This document shows positions 33,945 through 42,950 of a stretch of 64,000 nucleotides of DNA, one piece after another. The position numbers were made by a program, and so were the translations under genes. The notes below the pieces were generated by a model. It was not told where the DNA came from and ran no database searches. It saw only the letters and a program-made list of their open reading frames with translations. Source of the DNA: Rhizobium ruizarguesonis (GTDB lineage Bacteria > Pseudomonadota > Alphaproteobacteria > Rhizobiales > Rhizobiaceae). The first letter of the stretch is position 1; each line of letters opens with the position of its first letter. The stretch is taken from the NCBI RefSeq assembly GCF_012349115.1, contig NZ_PQIG01000071.1:41945-105944 (forward strand), given 5' to 3'.

Positions 33945-34391
33945 TTAAACCACTTGCCTTCCCGATACCACGTCAATGGAAATGCCGAAGAATATGGAGG
34001 GAGCAGGGTTGTCTTCGCTTTCCGAGTTTAGAGCAAGCGATCCGGGTTCCCACCAAAACGGTTGCTTTTGCAGGAGAGACCAGGCGTGGAGGCGTTCGTC
34101 ATGCCGGGCCGGCGTATCGGTCAGCTCATCATAGGTGCCTTGAACAAGCACGCTCTTCCACGTTCGGTTTTCGCCGAATTCTTCAACCTGAACACAGGCG
34201 GGTGAATGGGCCCGCAATAGATCAATCTTCAGGCCCGGCATGGAAAATATGAAAAGCCGGTCCTTTTCATAGGCATACTGAATGGGAACGATATAGGGAT
34301 ATTTGTCGCCCAGGCATGCCAGGTGGCCACGGGTGTGGCCTGCCAGAAAGGCGAGGCAGTCTTGTTCACCCATTTCTCGCAGTTGCATCAC
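33945..34391 (-). CDS. Pyridoxamine 5'-phosphate oxidase-fold (flavin-binding) protein
   Basis: 148 residues. The split-barrel pattern is clear: FLAGHTRGHLACLGDKYPYI, then VPIQYAYEKDRLFIFSMPG and LLRAHSPACVQVEEFGENRT with WKSVLVQGTYDEL. Family members bind FMN, F420 or haem. In rhizobia, such 140-150 aa proteins often appear beside stress genes. The start could be either of two adjacent ATGs. The exact substrate is unknown. Confidence 0.8.
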   Translation of the reverse strand: MMQLREMGEQDCLAFLAGHTRGHLACLGDKYPYIVPIQYAYEKDRLFIFSMPGLKIDLLRAHSPACVQVEEFGENRTWKSVLVQGTYDELTDTPARHDERLHAWSLLQKQPFWWEPGSLALNSESEDNPAPSIFFGISIDVVSGRQVV

Positions 34392-34474
34392 GTTTATCCA
34401 ATTCCGTCAGCGTTTCAGCCCTTCATTCGATAGGCAGCAGAGCGTCTTGGCTCGCCGCAACAGTCTGCCAGCGC

Positions 34475-34621
34475 CTACCAGAAGACATCGTTGAGAATGA
34501 TATAGACGATAAAGGCCAGACAGATTGCTGGTGTCGATTTCACCAGAAAGTCGATATACCGGAACCTGCCGATATGCTGGGCGAGGCGTTTCCACGAATG
34601 GATGTTTACCGTGGAAGACAT
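34475..34621 (-). CDS. Tiny membrane protein, 48 aa
   Basis: AAGGAGGGCATC before the ATG at 34621 is near-perfect and decides the start. One membrane segment STPAICLAFIVYIILNDVFW at the very C-terminus, preceded by a basic region (SWKRLAQHIGRFRYIDF), suggesting a tail-anchored inner-membrane peptide. Confidence 0.7.
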   Translation of the reverse strand: MSSTVNIHSWKRLAQHIGRFRYIDFLVKSTPAICLAFIVYIILNDVFW

Positions 34622-34692
34622 GATGCCCTCCTTTGGTTGGGGCCGGGTAACTCTGATTATCCCGGGAAGCAGCGCCCGTTCACAAACTGCCA

Positions 34693-35055
34693 CTACACCA
34701 CATATGGGCGCCAATCATCTGCGCTGCAAGGCGTGGCGGATTGCCGGTCCGGCAGTGAGATCCCGCTGCTGTGCACGATCGCAAAGGGCGGCGCGGAGGT
34801 GCCGGGATTGCGGGGCACTTCCATACACAATTGCCCTTCTACCTCAACCATTGCTTCGATCAGTTTCAGCCGATCGAGTTTCCGCCGTTGATCGTCGTAG
34901 AGCCTGCTGAGCAGCGCATAGGCCGATCCGGAGGGTCTGCCTTTGCGCAATAGTTTCCTGATCAGCATTTCCTGATCGGCAACGCGATGCGCCGCCTTCA
35001 CGATATGGCGACGCGCCAGCTTCAGGTCTTTCGGGCGGTATCGTGTGGAAACCAT
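34693..35055 (-). CDS. Hypothetical basic helical protein, 120 aa
   Basis: Start MVSTRYRPKDLKLARRHIVK follows GGGGGAGC upstream. The first 80 residues are strongly basic and helical (VADQEMLIRKLLRKGRP, RLYDDQRRKLDRLKLIEAMV) with coiled-coil character; the C-terminal 40 residues look disordered. No family recognised. Confidence 0.6.
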   Translation of the reverse strand: MVSTRYRPKDLKLARRHIVKAAHRVADQEMLIRKLLRKGRPSGSAYALLSRLYDDQRRKLDRLKLIEAMVEVEGQLCMEVPRNPGTSAPPFAIVHSSGISLPDRQSATPCSADDWRPYVV

Positions 35056-35134
35056 ATGCTTTGCTCCCCCTGTCTCATCCGGCAGTAGCAGGATGGTCGC
35101 AGTTTCAGTTGGCCGGCCGCACGCCTTCTCGCGA

Positions 35135-35398
35135 TCAGCGAAAATCTGCAGCCGTGAGCGTGAAGTTGTTTCCGCGTCGATGCTGATAGGCTCTCGATGC
35201 GGCCTCCTGAATGGAAGAACGCGCCGCATCGAAGGCATTGAGGTATGCGGCCTCGGAAGAATTGTGGGTGATCGCGCTGCCGAGGGCTGCTTCTTCGACC
35301 AGAAACCTGACTTCGAACATGCCGTCATAGCCGGTGAAGCGGACGCCTTTTCGCGCTTCGTCGAAGCTGCGGCTTCTGTTGGGGAAAATAAGTGTCAT
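35135..35398 (-). CDS. DUF1488-family small protein
   Basis: 87 residues, AAGGATAACC before ATG. MTLIFPNRSRSFDEARKGVR, FTGYDGMFEVRFLVEEAAL is the DUF1488 signature; usual family length 80-90. The family is a small beta-rich fold common in proteobacteria with no established function. Its neighbours are other small unknowns. Confidence 0.75.
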   Translation of the reverse strand: MTLIFPNRSRSFDEARKGVRFTGYDGMFEVRFLVEEAALGSAITHNSSEAAYLNAFDAARSSIQEAASRAYQHRRGNNFTLTAADFR

Positions 35399-35538
35399 TG
35401 CGGTTATCCTTGGAAGTGGGCGCGGCCGACCTGCGGAACTCGGGCACCGGTGATGATGATGGATGCACGAGGGAGCGAGCAGCTTGATGCCAGATGGTTG
35501 GCCACCAGCCTGCCTGCATGTCCGAGCGTCGGCAGATC

Positions 35539-35838
35539 TCAATGGATGGTCTGCACGATGACCCGGTTTTCAAGCAAAGCTTCCGATGTCTTGATCAAGC
35601 GCATCGTACCCGTGATAACCTCATCGGAATAGAGCGAATCCGCACGGGAAATTTCGTCCGTCATATCGCGGAGAACTTTGTTGATCTCCAGCAGAGGCGG
35701 CACGAATTCCACCAATCCGGCGGCTGCCAGCCCGTGTGTCAGGCGCGCGATCGCCTCTCTCAGGTGATCGACCAGTGCACGCCTTTCCACCGGCAGTGCC
35801 GACGGCTTCGTGAGGGTCGCTTCATCGTTGAACTGCAT
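35539..35838 (-). CDS. Hypothetical helical protein, 99 aa
   Basis: AGGAGGATTCGCATC precedes the ATG. All-helical amphipathic composition (RRALVDHLREAIARLTHGLA, VPPLLEINKVLRDMTDEISR). No family recognised. It is the first gene of the minus-strand series of small genes, 140 bp upstream of the DUF1488 gene. Confidence 0.65.
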   Translation of the reverse strand: MQFNDEATLTKPSALPVERRALVDHLREAIARLTHGLAAAGLVEFVPPLLEINKVLRDMTDEISRADSLYSDEVITGTMRLIKTSEALLENRVIVQTIH

Positions 35839-36028
35839 GATGCGAATCCTCCTGTCACTAAAATGGGTTCCGCCACGGCATTATCAATGGCGGCTGCCGA
35901 ATGAGGTTGCGGTCAGCTGGCAATAAGCGCAAGCTGATTCATCGGCGGGCACGGTACGGGCACCGCTGCTTGGGGCGCGCCAGTGACGCTAGCGCCAGTG
36001 AACCCTAGCCCCAACGAAGGAGGACGCC

Positions 36029-36433
36029 ATGTCTTCCACATCAGATCAGTTTTTCGGTGTCGACAATTTGAGGATGCTCGATCGTATCCTGCGAAAGGCC
36101 GGCTTTCGCGGCGGCGAAACCCACGCGGCCGATGATGGTGAGATCACCGCCACAAGTTTCCTCATTAGTTGTTTCCAGATGGGCGTCGTCGATGAAGCCG
36201 CGTTGAGGTCGTCGCTGAAAATGTATCTCGCGACACAGTTGAGTTCAGGCCCGCTTCCGCAGGCAATGGAAGACGCCTCCTTTGCCAGGTGGCAGGATGA
36301 CGGCGGCGCCCCGGTGAAAGGCTATCGGATCGCGCACTATACGGCGTCTGGGCGTGCGGACGCATCGCTGCGGCCGCCAGCTTACCGCTTTCCCAAAACC
36401 AGGCTGCCTGAACGACTGTCCGAGATCCCGTGA
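36029..36433 (+). CDS. Hypothetical protein, 134 aa
   Basis: GAAGGAGGACGCC before ATG. Residues 1-75 look helical (LRMLDRILRKAGFRGGETHA, ATSFLISCFQMGVVDEAALR) and 76-134 are loop-rich and basic. Divergent from the 99-aa gene; 150-bp spacer between them. No family recognised. Confidence 0.65.
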   Translation: MSSTSDQFFGVDNLRMLDRILRKAGFRGGETHAADDGEITATSFLISCFQMGVVDEAALRSSLKMYLATQLSSGPLPQAMEDASFARWQDDGGAPVKGYRIAHYTASGRADASLRPPAYRFPKTRLPERLSEIP

Positions 36434-36505
36434 ACGGGCCCGCTGCGATGTCGCCGGCACCCCTCGATCGATCGTTGCGATGACATGACGAGCAAGGAAG
36501 AAGAC

Positions 36506-36880
36506 ATGTCTGGGATCCACGCCGATCAAAAGGACAGGGCCAGGAAAAGCAAAATCATCGCCTTCGTGCGAAAAATCGCAACCTTAAGCCCGACTGCAGA
36601 CGATCTCATAGCGCAGGCGCGTCAAGCGAGGTCATCGTCAGCGGAGCAGGGGATCGATAGCACTGACAACCAAGCCTATGGTCTGGCGCGTCCACACAAA
36701 GGTCCGTTCGATAATGCGACGGCATTCAGCGCTTCTACCTACGACCATGATCTCCCGACGCGGCAGCAATTGGAGGCTGCGCAACGCAGCCAATCCGATG
36801 CGGTAAAACAGCAGGAAGCAAACGGCCAAAGGGGCAGATTCCGCATGCGCTCAAAGAGGACGAAGCTGAAATCTCCCTGA
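36506..36880 (+). CDS. Hypothetical protein, 124 aa
   Basis: AAGGAAGAAGAC directly before the ATG at 36506, preferred over an ATG at 36485. Basic N-terminal helix (ARKSKIIAFVRKIATLSPTA) and a polar Q/S/R-rich remainder that is probably disordered, ending in a basic tail FRMRSKRTKLK. It follows the 134-aa gene by 72 bp. Function unknown. Confidence 0.55.
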   Translation: MSGIHADQKDRARKSKIIAFVRKIATLSPTADDLIAQARQARSSSAEQGIDSTDNQAYGLARPHKGPFDNATAFSASTYDHDLPTRQQLEAAQRSQSDAVKQQEANGQRGRFRMRSKRTKLKSP

Positions 36881-36980
36881 GCAGGAAATATGAGCAGCAA
36901 ATAGAGGAGCGGACGGCGCCCTATGGATTTCCCGCCGACTGAGCGGTGCTTGGCTCCAAGGCTTTTCCGCTCCGGTCCGT

Positions 36981-37008
36981 CGAAAAGCCCGCCTCAAGCA
37001 GGCTTTTC
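36981..37008. terminator. Bidirectional terminator between converging genes
   Basis: AAAAGCC / GGCTTTT stem with inner GCCT-AGGC pairing. Lies 28 bp from the stop of the HtrA-like gene and 100 bp from the stop of the plus-strand gene, with T runs on both strands. Confidence 0.65.
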
Positions 37009-37035
37009 CTGTTTGCAGTAAAACTCAGGCTACCG

Positions 37036-38541
37036 TCACGCTGCCCCAAATGGCACGGCGACGAACGTCTTGTTGCCGTCGCGTTCGACGAGCAGCAGCA
37101 CCGACTTGCGGCCGGCCTTGCCGGCATCGGCGATTGCGGTCTTGACGTCGCGGGCATTGTGGACCGGTCTGTCGTTCACCGAGATGATGACATCGCCCGA
37201 CTGGATGCCGGCGGCAGCCGCCGACCTGTCCGGGTTGACCTTGGCGACAACCGCGCCGCTGACCGAGCGCGGCAGATTGAGGTGCTGGCGCACATCGGGC
37301 GTGAGATCGGCAAGGCCGATGCCGAGGCTCGGCTGGCCGGTGCTCTGGTCTTGGGCGTCGGGGCTTTCAGCCGCGGCCTGCTTCTGCCCTTCCTCATTGG
37401 TGCCGACGGTGACGTTGAGATCGATGGTCTTGCCGTCGCGCCAGACGCTGAGTGATTTTTTGGCGCCCGGCGAAAGATCGGCGACCAGGCGCGACAGGTC
37501 CTTCGGCGTCTTGACGCTCTCGCTGCCGACCGATGTGATGATATCGCCGGGCTTCAGGCCGGCATGGGCGGCCGGCGTATCGTCGGTGACGGCGGCGACC
37601 AGCGCGCCGCCGGTCTTGTCGAGGCCGACCGCATCGGCGACATCCTTGGTGACCGGCTGGATTTGCACGCCGAGATAGCCGTGATCGATCGAGCCGTCCT
37701 TCTGCAGCTTGGCGACGATCGCCTTGGCCTCATCGGAGGGAATGGCGAAACCGACGCCGACGCTGCCGCCGTTCGGCGAATAGATGGCGGTGTTGATGCC
37801 GACGACATTGCCGCTGCGATCGACAAGCGGGCCGCCGGAATTGCCGTGGTTGATCGGCGCGTCGATCTGGATGAAATCATCATAGGGTCCGCTGTGCAGG
37901 TCGCGGCCGCGCGCCGAGACGATACCGGCCGTCACCGTGGTGCCGATGCCGAAGGGGTTGCCGATCGCCAGGATCTGGTCGCCAAGCTTCAGCCTGTCGG
38001 AATCGCCCCAGCCAATGGTTTGCAGCGGCTTCGGTGCCTCTATCTTCAACACGGCGACATCGGATTTCGGATCGGTGCCGATCAGCTTGGCCGGCAGTTC
38101 GGTGCCGTCATCCAGCGTCACCTTGATGTCGACGGCATTGTCGATGACATGGTTGTTGGTGACGATCACCCCGTCAGTACTGATGATGAAGCCGGAGCCG
38201 AGCGCCATTGCCTGCTGCGACGGCCGGTTTTTCGGCGCCTGGTGCGGCAGCGGGATGCCCTGATCCTCGAAGAACTGGCGGAACTGTTCGTCCATTGGCG
38301 ACTCCTGCTCTCCGGCGCTGACATCGGTCGCCTTCATTGTCGTGGTGATGGTGACGACGGCAGGTTTGTCGGCATCGACGATGGACGCGAAGGAGCCGCT
38401 GGGGGCAAGAGCGCCGCCGGCATCCGAAGGCGCGGCAAAGGCGCTGGAGGCGTTGATGGCGAAGGGCAGGCATGCCGCGCCGGCGATGATGGCGGCCCCG
38501 ACAAGGGCTGCGGTGCGATGGTTGCGGAGGATGTGTGACAT
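37036..38541 (-). CDS. DegP/HtrA-type periplasmic serine protease
   Basis: 501 residues from MSHILRNHRTAALVGAAIIA (AAGGGATC upstream). A signal peptide runs to ~residue 38 (INASSAFAAPS). Trypsin-like domain: His in TNNHVIDNAV, Asp in SDVAVLKIE, Ser in NHGNSGGPLV, all intact. Two PDZ domains follow (GYLGVQIQPVTKDVADAV and SLGIGLADLTPDVRQHL). It degrades or refolds misfolded envelope proteins. Monocistronic, with a 550-bp AT-rich upstream region that may hold a stress promoter. Confidence 0.95.
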   Translation of the reverse strand: MSHILRNHRTAALVGAAIIAGAACLPFAINASSAFAAPSDAGGALAPSGSFASIVDADKPAVVTITTTMKATDVSAGEQESPMDEQFRQFFEDQGIPLPHQAPKNRPSQQAMALGSGFIISTDGVIVTNNHVIDNAVDIKVTLDDGTELPAKLIGTDPKSDVAVLKIEAPKPLQTIGWGDSDRLKLGDQILAIGNPFGIGTTVTAGIVSARGRDLHSGPYDDFIQIDAPINHGNSGGPLVDRSGNVVGINTAIYSPNGGSVGVGFAIPSDEAKAIVAKLQKDGSIDHGYLGVQIQPVTKDVADAVGLDKTGGALVAAVTDDTPAAHAGLKPGDIITSVGSESVKTPKDLSRLVADLSPGAKKSLSVWRDGKTIDLNVTVGTNEEGQKQAAAESPDAQDQSTGQPSLGIGLADLTPDVRQHLNLPRSVSGAVVAKVNPDRSAAAAGIQSGDVIISVNDRPVHNARDVKTAIADAGKAGRKSVLLLVERDGNKTFVAVPFGAA

Positions 38542-39091
38542 GGTGGTGATCCCTTGGAAGGTGGTCCCTTGCGAGAGCGTTGGCTTTGGATGGCGTCGTG
38601 GTTCCATGTCTTGGGACCTGGCGTCGGATGGCGTTTGGCGCCAATTCCTCCTGGAAATGCGCAGTCGTCGAGGGGCGGCGACCGGGGGGAGAGAAGAATT
38701 GGCGCTCGGGATTCATATGATCCCACCAAGCGGATTTACAAATTAAAGTTTGATCATGTTTATATTGCCGATTTGTAAGATATGACTGGAATTTAATCTT
38801 CGCTCACGCAGCGTTTGAGCTTCTCAAAAATTCCGGCTTGATTTTGCCTCGCTTGGCCGCCGCCGCGATGTTTTTATTCGACAATAAATGGACTTATTCC
38901 TGGAGGCGGTGATCCGATCGCCGCATGCGTCCGTAATTTGCCGGCAGACGATCCTGTTGCTCTTTCTGGAATTGTATTCCGGATTCTGTTGCGAATATAA
39001 AATGTTAGTAGACTCTAAATTATTTCTTCTTCAAAAAGTAAAGGCCGCGATTCGAGGGCAAGCGAGTCTCGCGGGCGACGTATAGGGGGGG
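38542..39091. other. Intergenic region between divergent HtrA-like and LacI genes
   Basis: 550 bp, clearly AT-rich from about 38740 to 39030 compared with the surroundings. No credible gene seen. It should carry the promoters of both flanking genes. The GGGGGGG at 39086-39092 serves as ribosome binding sequence for the LacI gene. Confidence 0.55.
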
Positions 39092-40129
39092 ATGAGGGCA
39101 GCAGTGGAGCGGGGGCGGAAAGCCAGGCGCGGCGCGCATGTGAAGTTGAGCGATGTGGCGAAGAAGGTGGGGGTCAGCCCCATCACGATTTCGCGCGCGC
39201 TTCGCAATCCAGAAATCGTCTCGGAGGATCTCCGTCAGACCATCCTGCGCACTGTAGACGAGATGGGGTACATCCCCAATCTTGCCGCCCGGGCGCTCGC
39301 CGGCCTCCATAACGGCATCATCGGCGTCATCACGCCCGCTTTGCACCAGCACGGCTTCGCCGGCCTGATGATCGGCATCGAGGATTGCTTGCGCGCCACC
39401 GAATTCCGCGTGCAATATTCCAGTACGCTCCATCATGCCGACGGCGAGGCGGGCGAGCTCAGATCCTTCCTGACGCAGAAGCCGGCCGGCGTCATCATCG
39501 CCGGCGCCGAATCCTATCGTGATCTCCTGCCGCTGATCGAGAATGCCACCTGTCCGATCGCCCATATCACCGATCTCAGCCAGGAGCCGGCAAGGCTGGT
39601 CGTCGGCCTTGATCATCATGCGGCAGGCGCCGAACCCACCCGTTTCCTGTTGTCGAGGGGCTATGAGAGGATCGGCTTCATCGGCCGCGGAACGGATATT
39701 CGCTCGCGCCGCCGGAAGGAAGGCTATCAGGCCGCGATGCGGGAAGCCGGCCGTTTCGATCCCGATCTCGCCATTGGCGGAAATGAGGGAAGCAGCACCG
39801 GCCTCGGCAGGGAATTGTTTGCCCGCCTGTTGCAGCGCGTGCCGGATATCGATGCCGTCTTTGCCCAAAGCGACGATCTAGCGCTCGGCGTCCTCATCGA
39901 ATGCACCGCGCGCGGCATCCGCGTGCCGGAGGATGTCGGCATCTGCGGCTTCAACGATCTGGAATTTTCAGCCTTCACCCAGCCGACGCTGACGACGGTG
40001 CAGATTCCACGCTACGAAATCGGCTACCGCGTCGCCGACATGCTGCTGCGCGCCGTCCGCGACGAACCACCCGGCGAAGACAAGGTCGATTGCGGCTTCT
40101 CCATCATCCCGCGCGGCTCGACGCGCTAG
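39092..40129 (+). CDS. LacI-family transcriptional regulator
   Basis: 345 residues. HTH at residues 18-40 (VKLSDVAKKVGVSPITISRA) followed by hinge LAARALAGLHN. The C-terminal periplasmic-binding-protein-like domain has the usual signatures (GIIGVITPALHQHGFAGLMI; VFAQSDDLALGVLIECTARG; GICGFNDLEFSAFTQPTLTT). It resembles GntR/IdnR-type sugar-acid regulators. No catabolic operon lies adjacent, so its target is not evident. First 16 residues are unusually basic. Confidence 0.9.
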   Translation: MRAAVERGRKARRGAHVKLSDVAKKVGVSPITISRALRNPEIVSEDLRQTILRTVDEMGYIPNLAARALAGLHNGIIGVITPALHQHGFAGLMIGIEDCLRATEFRVQYSSTLHHADGEAGELRSFLTQKPAGVIIAGAESYRDLLPLIENATCPIAHITDLSQEPARLVVGLDHHAAGAEPTRFLLSRGYERIGFIGRGTDIRSRRRKEGYQAAMREAGRFDPDLAIGGNEGSSTGLGRELFARLLQRVPDIDAVFAQSDDLALGVLIECTARGIRVPEDVGICGFNDLEFSAFTQPTLTTVQIPRYEIGYRVADMLLRAVRDEPPGEDKVDCGFSIIPRGSTR

Positions 40130-40182
40130 CGCGGCTTGACGCGGCAATCTGGTACGATCTGCCAGCTTTGTGTCTGCCGAGA

Positions 40183-41112
40183 TCAGCCCAGTGTTCCTGC
40201 AAATCGTTCCGGCCACCGCTCACGTTGAAAAACCTCCGTCAGGAAGTCGATGAACACCCTTGTCTTGGAGGGCAGCAGGGTGCGGTTTGCATAATAGATC
40301 GAAATCGGGCCTGCATCGGCATACCATGCCGGGATCAATCGGATCAGCTCGCCGCTCTCCAGATAACCAAGAGCATCCGCCTTGGCGATCATCGCGACAC
40401 CGAGGCCGAGAAGTGCTGCGGATCGCATTGCCGCGGGATCGTTGACGATGATCGTCTCTTTCAAGGCCGCAGGCTGCTCATCTCCAGCAAGATTGCACAT
40501 CTGCCGCTGGTGAATTCGACCGGTCCGCATCGAGCGCATGACGATACCGTCGAGTTCGCGCAAGCCGGACGGATCATGAGGCCGAACCCGATCGCCCATA
40601 TATCCCGGTGATGCCACGGGGATAATATGAGCGGGCGCCAATGCCCTGGCGATGATGCCGGGCGTCAATTCGAACCCTCCGCCGATCGCCGCATCATAGC
40701 CCTCGGCGATCAGATCGACCTGTCTGTTTTCGAACATCCATTCCGGCCGGATCATCGGATATCGCTGCATGAACTCCGGCAATAGCGGAAGGATGTAGCC
40801 GATGCCGAGTGTCGGGCTCATGCTGAGTTTCAGCACGCCGGATGGTTCGGACTGTTCGTTCGATGCCTCCGAGATCGCTCCCTGAAGGCTGTCCAGATGG
40901 TCACGGATTGAAAGCAGAAAGCGCTCGCCTGCTTCCGTGAGCGTCAGACTTCGGGTGCTTCGTTGAAACAGCCTGAGCTTCAGGTTGCCTTCAAGGGCTC
41001 CGACATTGCGGCTGACCGCCGCCGGCGTCAGGCCGAGCCGCCGTGCCGCCGAGGAGAAGCTCCCAAGCTCGGCGCTGCGCACGAAGGATTCCAGGTTTGC
41101 AAGCGTTTCCAT
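40183..41112 (-). CDS. LysR-family regulator
   Basis: 309 residues. N-terminal winged helix LESFVRSAELGSFSSAARRL, GLTPAAVSRNVGALEGNLKL; C-terminal effector domain of LysR type. Divergent from the NADP-binding oxidoreductase gene at 41224 with a palindromic T-N11-A type site between them, the classic regulator-target layout. The effector is unknown. Confidence 0.92.
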   Translation of the reverse strand: METLANLESFVRSAELGSFSSAARRLGLTPAAVSRNVGALEGNLKLRLFQRSTRSLTLTEAGERFLLSIRDHLDSLQGAISEASNEQSEPSGVLKLSMSPTLGIGYILPLLPEFMQRYPMIRPEWMFENRQVDLIAEGYDAAIGGGFELTPGIIARALAPAHIIPVASPGYMGDRVRPHDPSGLRELDGIVMRSMRTGRIHQRQMCNLAGDEQPAALKETIIVNDPAAMRSAALLGLGVAMIAKADALGYLESGELIRLIPAWYADAGPISIYYANRTLLPSKTRVFIDFLTEVFQRERWPERFAGTLG

Positions 41113-41120
41113 ATCATGAC

Positions 41121-41139
41121 TTTCAATGAATGCTTGAAA
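41121..41139. promoter_or_regulatory. LysR-type operator between divergent genes
   Basis: TTTCAATGAATGCTTGAAA: inverted repeat TTTCAA-N7-TTGAAA containing the T-N11-A core of LysR boxes, 9 bp from the start of the LysR gene and 85 bp from the oxidoreductase start. Confidence 0.6.
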
Positions 41140-41223
41140 TTGATAACAGGCAATTCCGTCTAATCACAGGGGAATAACGAGGCGATATTCGCTCCATCGA
41201 AACCAAACAATGGAGTTATCGCA

Positions 41224-41823
41224 ATGACCATCGGTATCATTGGCGCCGGCAAGATCGGCTCCGCCTTCGCCCGGGCCCTTGCCCGCAACGGCATCGCTGC
41301 CACGATCTCAAACAGTCGCGGCCCTGACACATTGCAGGAGTTGACCGAGGAGCTGTCGCCGCACATTACGGCGGGGACGATCGAAGAGGCGGCGAAAGCC
41401 GACCTCGTCCTTGTCGCCGTCCCTTGGTCAAAGCTTCCCAAGGCATTGGCGGGTCTTCCCGACTGGGCGGGCCGCATCGTGATCGATGCCAACAATCCGA
41501 TCGAAGGACCGCTGTTCAAGCCGGCCGAGCTGAATGGCCGCCTGTCGACGGAGGTCTTCGCGAGCCTGGTGCCCGGCGCTCGCGTCGTGAAGGCATTCAA
41601 CCATCTTCTGGCGCATCTGGTTTCAGCCGATCCCCGCGCCGAGGGCGGCAGCCGCGTGCTCTTCTATTCCGGCGACGATGCCCAATCGAAGGCCGAGGTG
41701 GGCGCGCTGATCTCCAGACTGGGCTTTGCCGGCATCGATCTCGGGCCGATTTCGATTGGCGGCAAGCTCGCGCAATTCCCCGGCGGACCGTTGCCTGTCC
41801 TCAACCTCGTCAAATTCGGATGA
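41224..41823 (+). CDS. NADPH-dependent F420 reductase-like (NAD(P)-binding) protein
   Basis: 199 residues. Rossmann start MTIGIIGAGKIGSAFARALA, then ATISNSRGPDTLQELTEELS, where a Ser-Arg after the second strand suits NADPH. DLVLVAVPWSKLPKAL and VIDANNPIEG follow the F420_oxidored pattern. The C-terminal half includes VKAFNHLLAHLVS. Rhizobia generally lack F420, so it probably reduces another small molecule. Likely controlled by the divergent LysR. Confidence 0.85.
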   Translation: MTIGIIGAGKIGSAFARALARNGIAATISNSRGPDTLQELTEELSPHITAGTIEEAAKADLVLVAVPWSKLPKALAGLPDWAGRIVIDANNPIEGPLFKPAELNGRLSTEVFASLVPGARVVKAFNHLLAHLVSADPRAEGGSRVLFYSGDDAQSKAEVGALISRLGFAGIDLGPISIGGKLAQFPGGPLPVLNLVKFG

Positions 41824-41828
41824 ACAGC

Positions 41829-41854
41829 GATCGGCCGGATCGATCCGGCCGATC
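41829..41854 (+). terminator. Palindromic hairpin after oxidoreductase gene
   Basis: A perfect 26-nt palindrome, GATCGGCCGGATC followed by its complement, six bases after the stop codon. It lacks a long T run, so termination strength is uncertain. Confidence 0.55.
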
Positions 41855-41879
41855 TGCTTGACTAGGCACAGCCCAGATT

Positions 41880-41895
41880 ATTCCCTATATGGAAT
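41880..41895. promoter_or_regulatory. Candidate operator upstream of second LysR gene
   Basis: ATTCC-CTATAT-GGAAT inverted repeat 25 bp before the LysR start at 41920. It probably mediates autoregulation. Confidence 0.45.
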
Positions 41896-41919
41896 GAATG
41901 ACAATCACTGTGCTGAAAA

Positions 41920-42840
41920 ATGGATAACACCGGACTGTCTCTCGACAGAATGCGCACCTTTGTCCGCGTCGCCGAACGCGGCAACCTGTCGATGGTCGCC
42001 AGAGAGCTGGGTGTCGGTCAGTCCACCGTGACGCGGCACCTCAATGAACTTGAGGAGGCTGTCGGCGTACCGCTTCTCAGCCGAACCACGCGTCGCGTCA
42101 CCCTCACGCACGAAGGTAGCCGCTATTATACCAACTGCCTTCAGATATTACGCCTGGTCGAACAGGCTGCCGAAGAAGCGAGAGATGCCCGTCAGGCCCC
42201 GGCCGGCGCTGTTCGGCTTTCTTGTACGGCAGCGCTCGGCGTGATGCACATCACGCGCCTGATCTTTGATTTCCAGGACAGGCATCCGGACATCCGGGTC
42301 GACCTCAACCTGACGGACGAGCGGATCGACCTGGTTCGCGAAGGCGTCGACGTCGCACTCCGTCTTGGGCCTCTCGCTGACAGCGCGATGAAACTTCATG
42401 CGCTCGGAGAGAGCCATCGGCTGCTGGTGGGCGCTCCGGCCTATTTGTCCGTCCATGGACGGCCGCAACACCCAGCCGATCTGTCACGCTGCGAAACCGT
42501 CGTGATGTCCAATGTGGCCGGCAGCGATCAGCTCGTTCTTTCCTCTCCCGATGGCACAAGCCTGATGATCCCGGTCAGTGGGAAATTGCGCGTCGACCAC
42601 GGGCTCGCGGCGCGCGAAGCCTTTGCCGCCGGGCGCGGCATTGGACCTGCACATCTCTGGTTGGTCCACGATCTTCTGGATGATGGCCAGCTCGATGTCG
42701 TGCTTGGCGACTATCGTCCTTTACCGGTTCCGGTGAGCTTGCTGATCGTTCCAGAGCGTGCCGGTATTGCCCGCGTTCGGCTTCTCGTCGACTTTCTTGT
42801 CGCCGAGATTTCCAAATTACCGGGAATCCGGTCGTCATGA
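41920..42840 (+). CDS. LysR-family regulator
   Basis: 306 residues. HTH region RMRTFVRVAERGNLSMVARE, LGVGQSTVTRHLNELEEAVG; effector domain with HPDIRVDLNLTDERIDLVRE and GVDVALRLGPLADSAMKLHA of the CrgA/DmlR subgroup. It converges on the NmrA-like gene across a family-A repeat. Oxidoreductases flank it on both sides, suggesting redox or aromatic-response control, but the target is unknown. Confidence 0.92.
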   Translation: MDNTGLSLDRMRTFVRVAERGNLSMVARELGVGQSTVTRHLNELEEAVGVPLLSRTTRRVTLTHEGSRYYTNCLQILRLVEQAAEEARDARQAPAGAVRLSCTAALGVMHITRLIFDFQDRHPDIRVDLNLTDERIDLVREGVDVALRLGPLADSAMKLHALGESHRLLVGAPAYLSVHGRPQHPADLSRCETVVMSNVAGSDQLVLSSPDGTSLMIPVSGKLRVDHGLAAREAFAAGRGIGPAHLWLVHDLLDDGQLDVVLGDYRPLPVPVSLLIVPERAGIARVRLLVDFLVAEISKLPGIRSS

Positions 42841-42850
42841 TTTAAAGTAT

Positions 42851-42950
42851 GTCGCGCAAAAGTGTGCAGCGGTTTTGCGCTAACGACATGCGGAAAAACA
42901 AAGAGCTAAAACGCGACAAGCGAATCTGAAAGATCGCGACGCGCTTTAGA
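42851..42950. repeat. Rhizobial intergenic palindromic element, family A copy 2 (inverted)
   Basis: GTCGCGCAAAAGTGTGCAGC then GGTTTTGCGCTAACGACATG and GAATCTGAAAGATCGCGACG; reverse complement of the 1420-1523 element. It lies between two converging genes, and its end overlaps the stop of the NmrA-like gene. Confidence 0.8.

Noticed and set aside
37564..38538. 324-codon open frame on the plus strand
   Set aside because: Antisense to the HtrA-like gene; Asp/Gly/Arg-rich and without a start signal.
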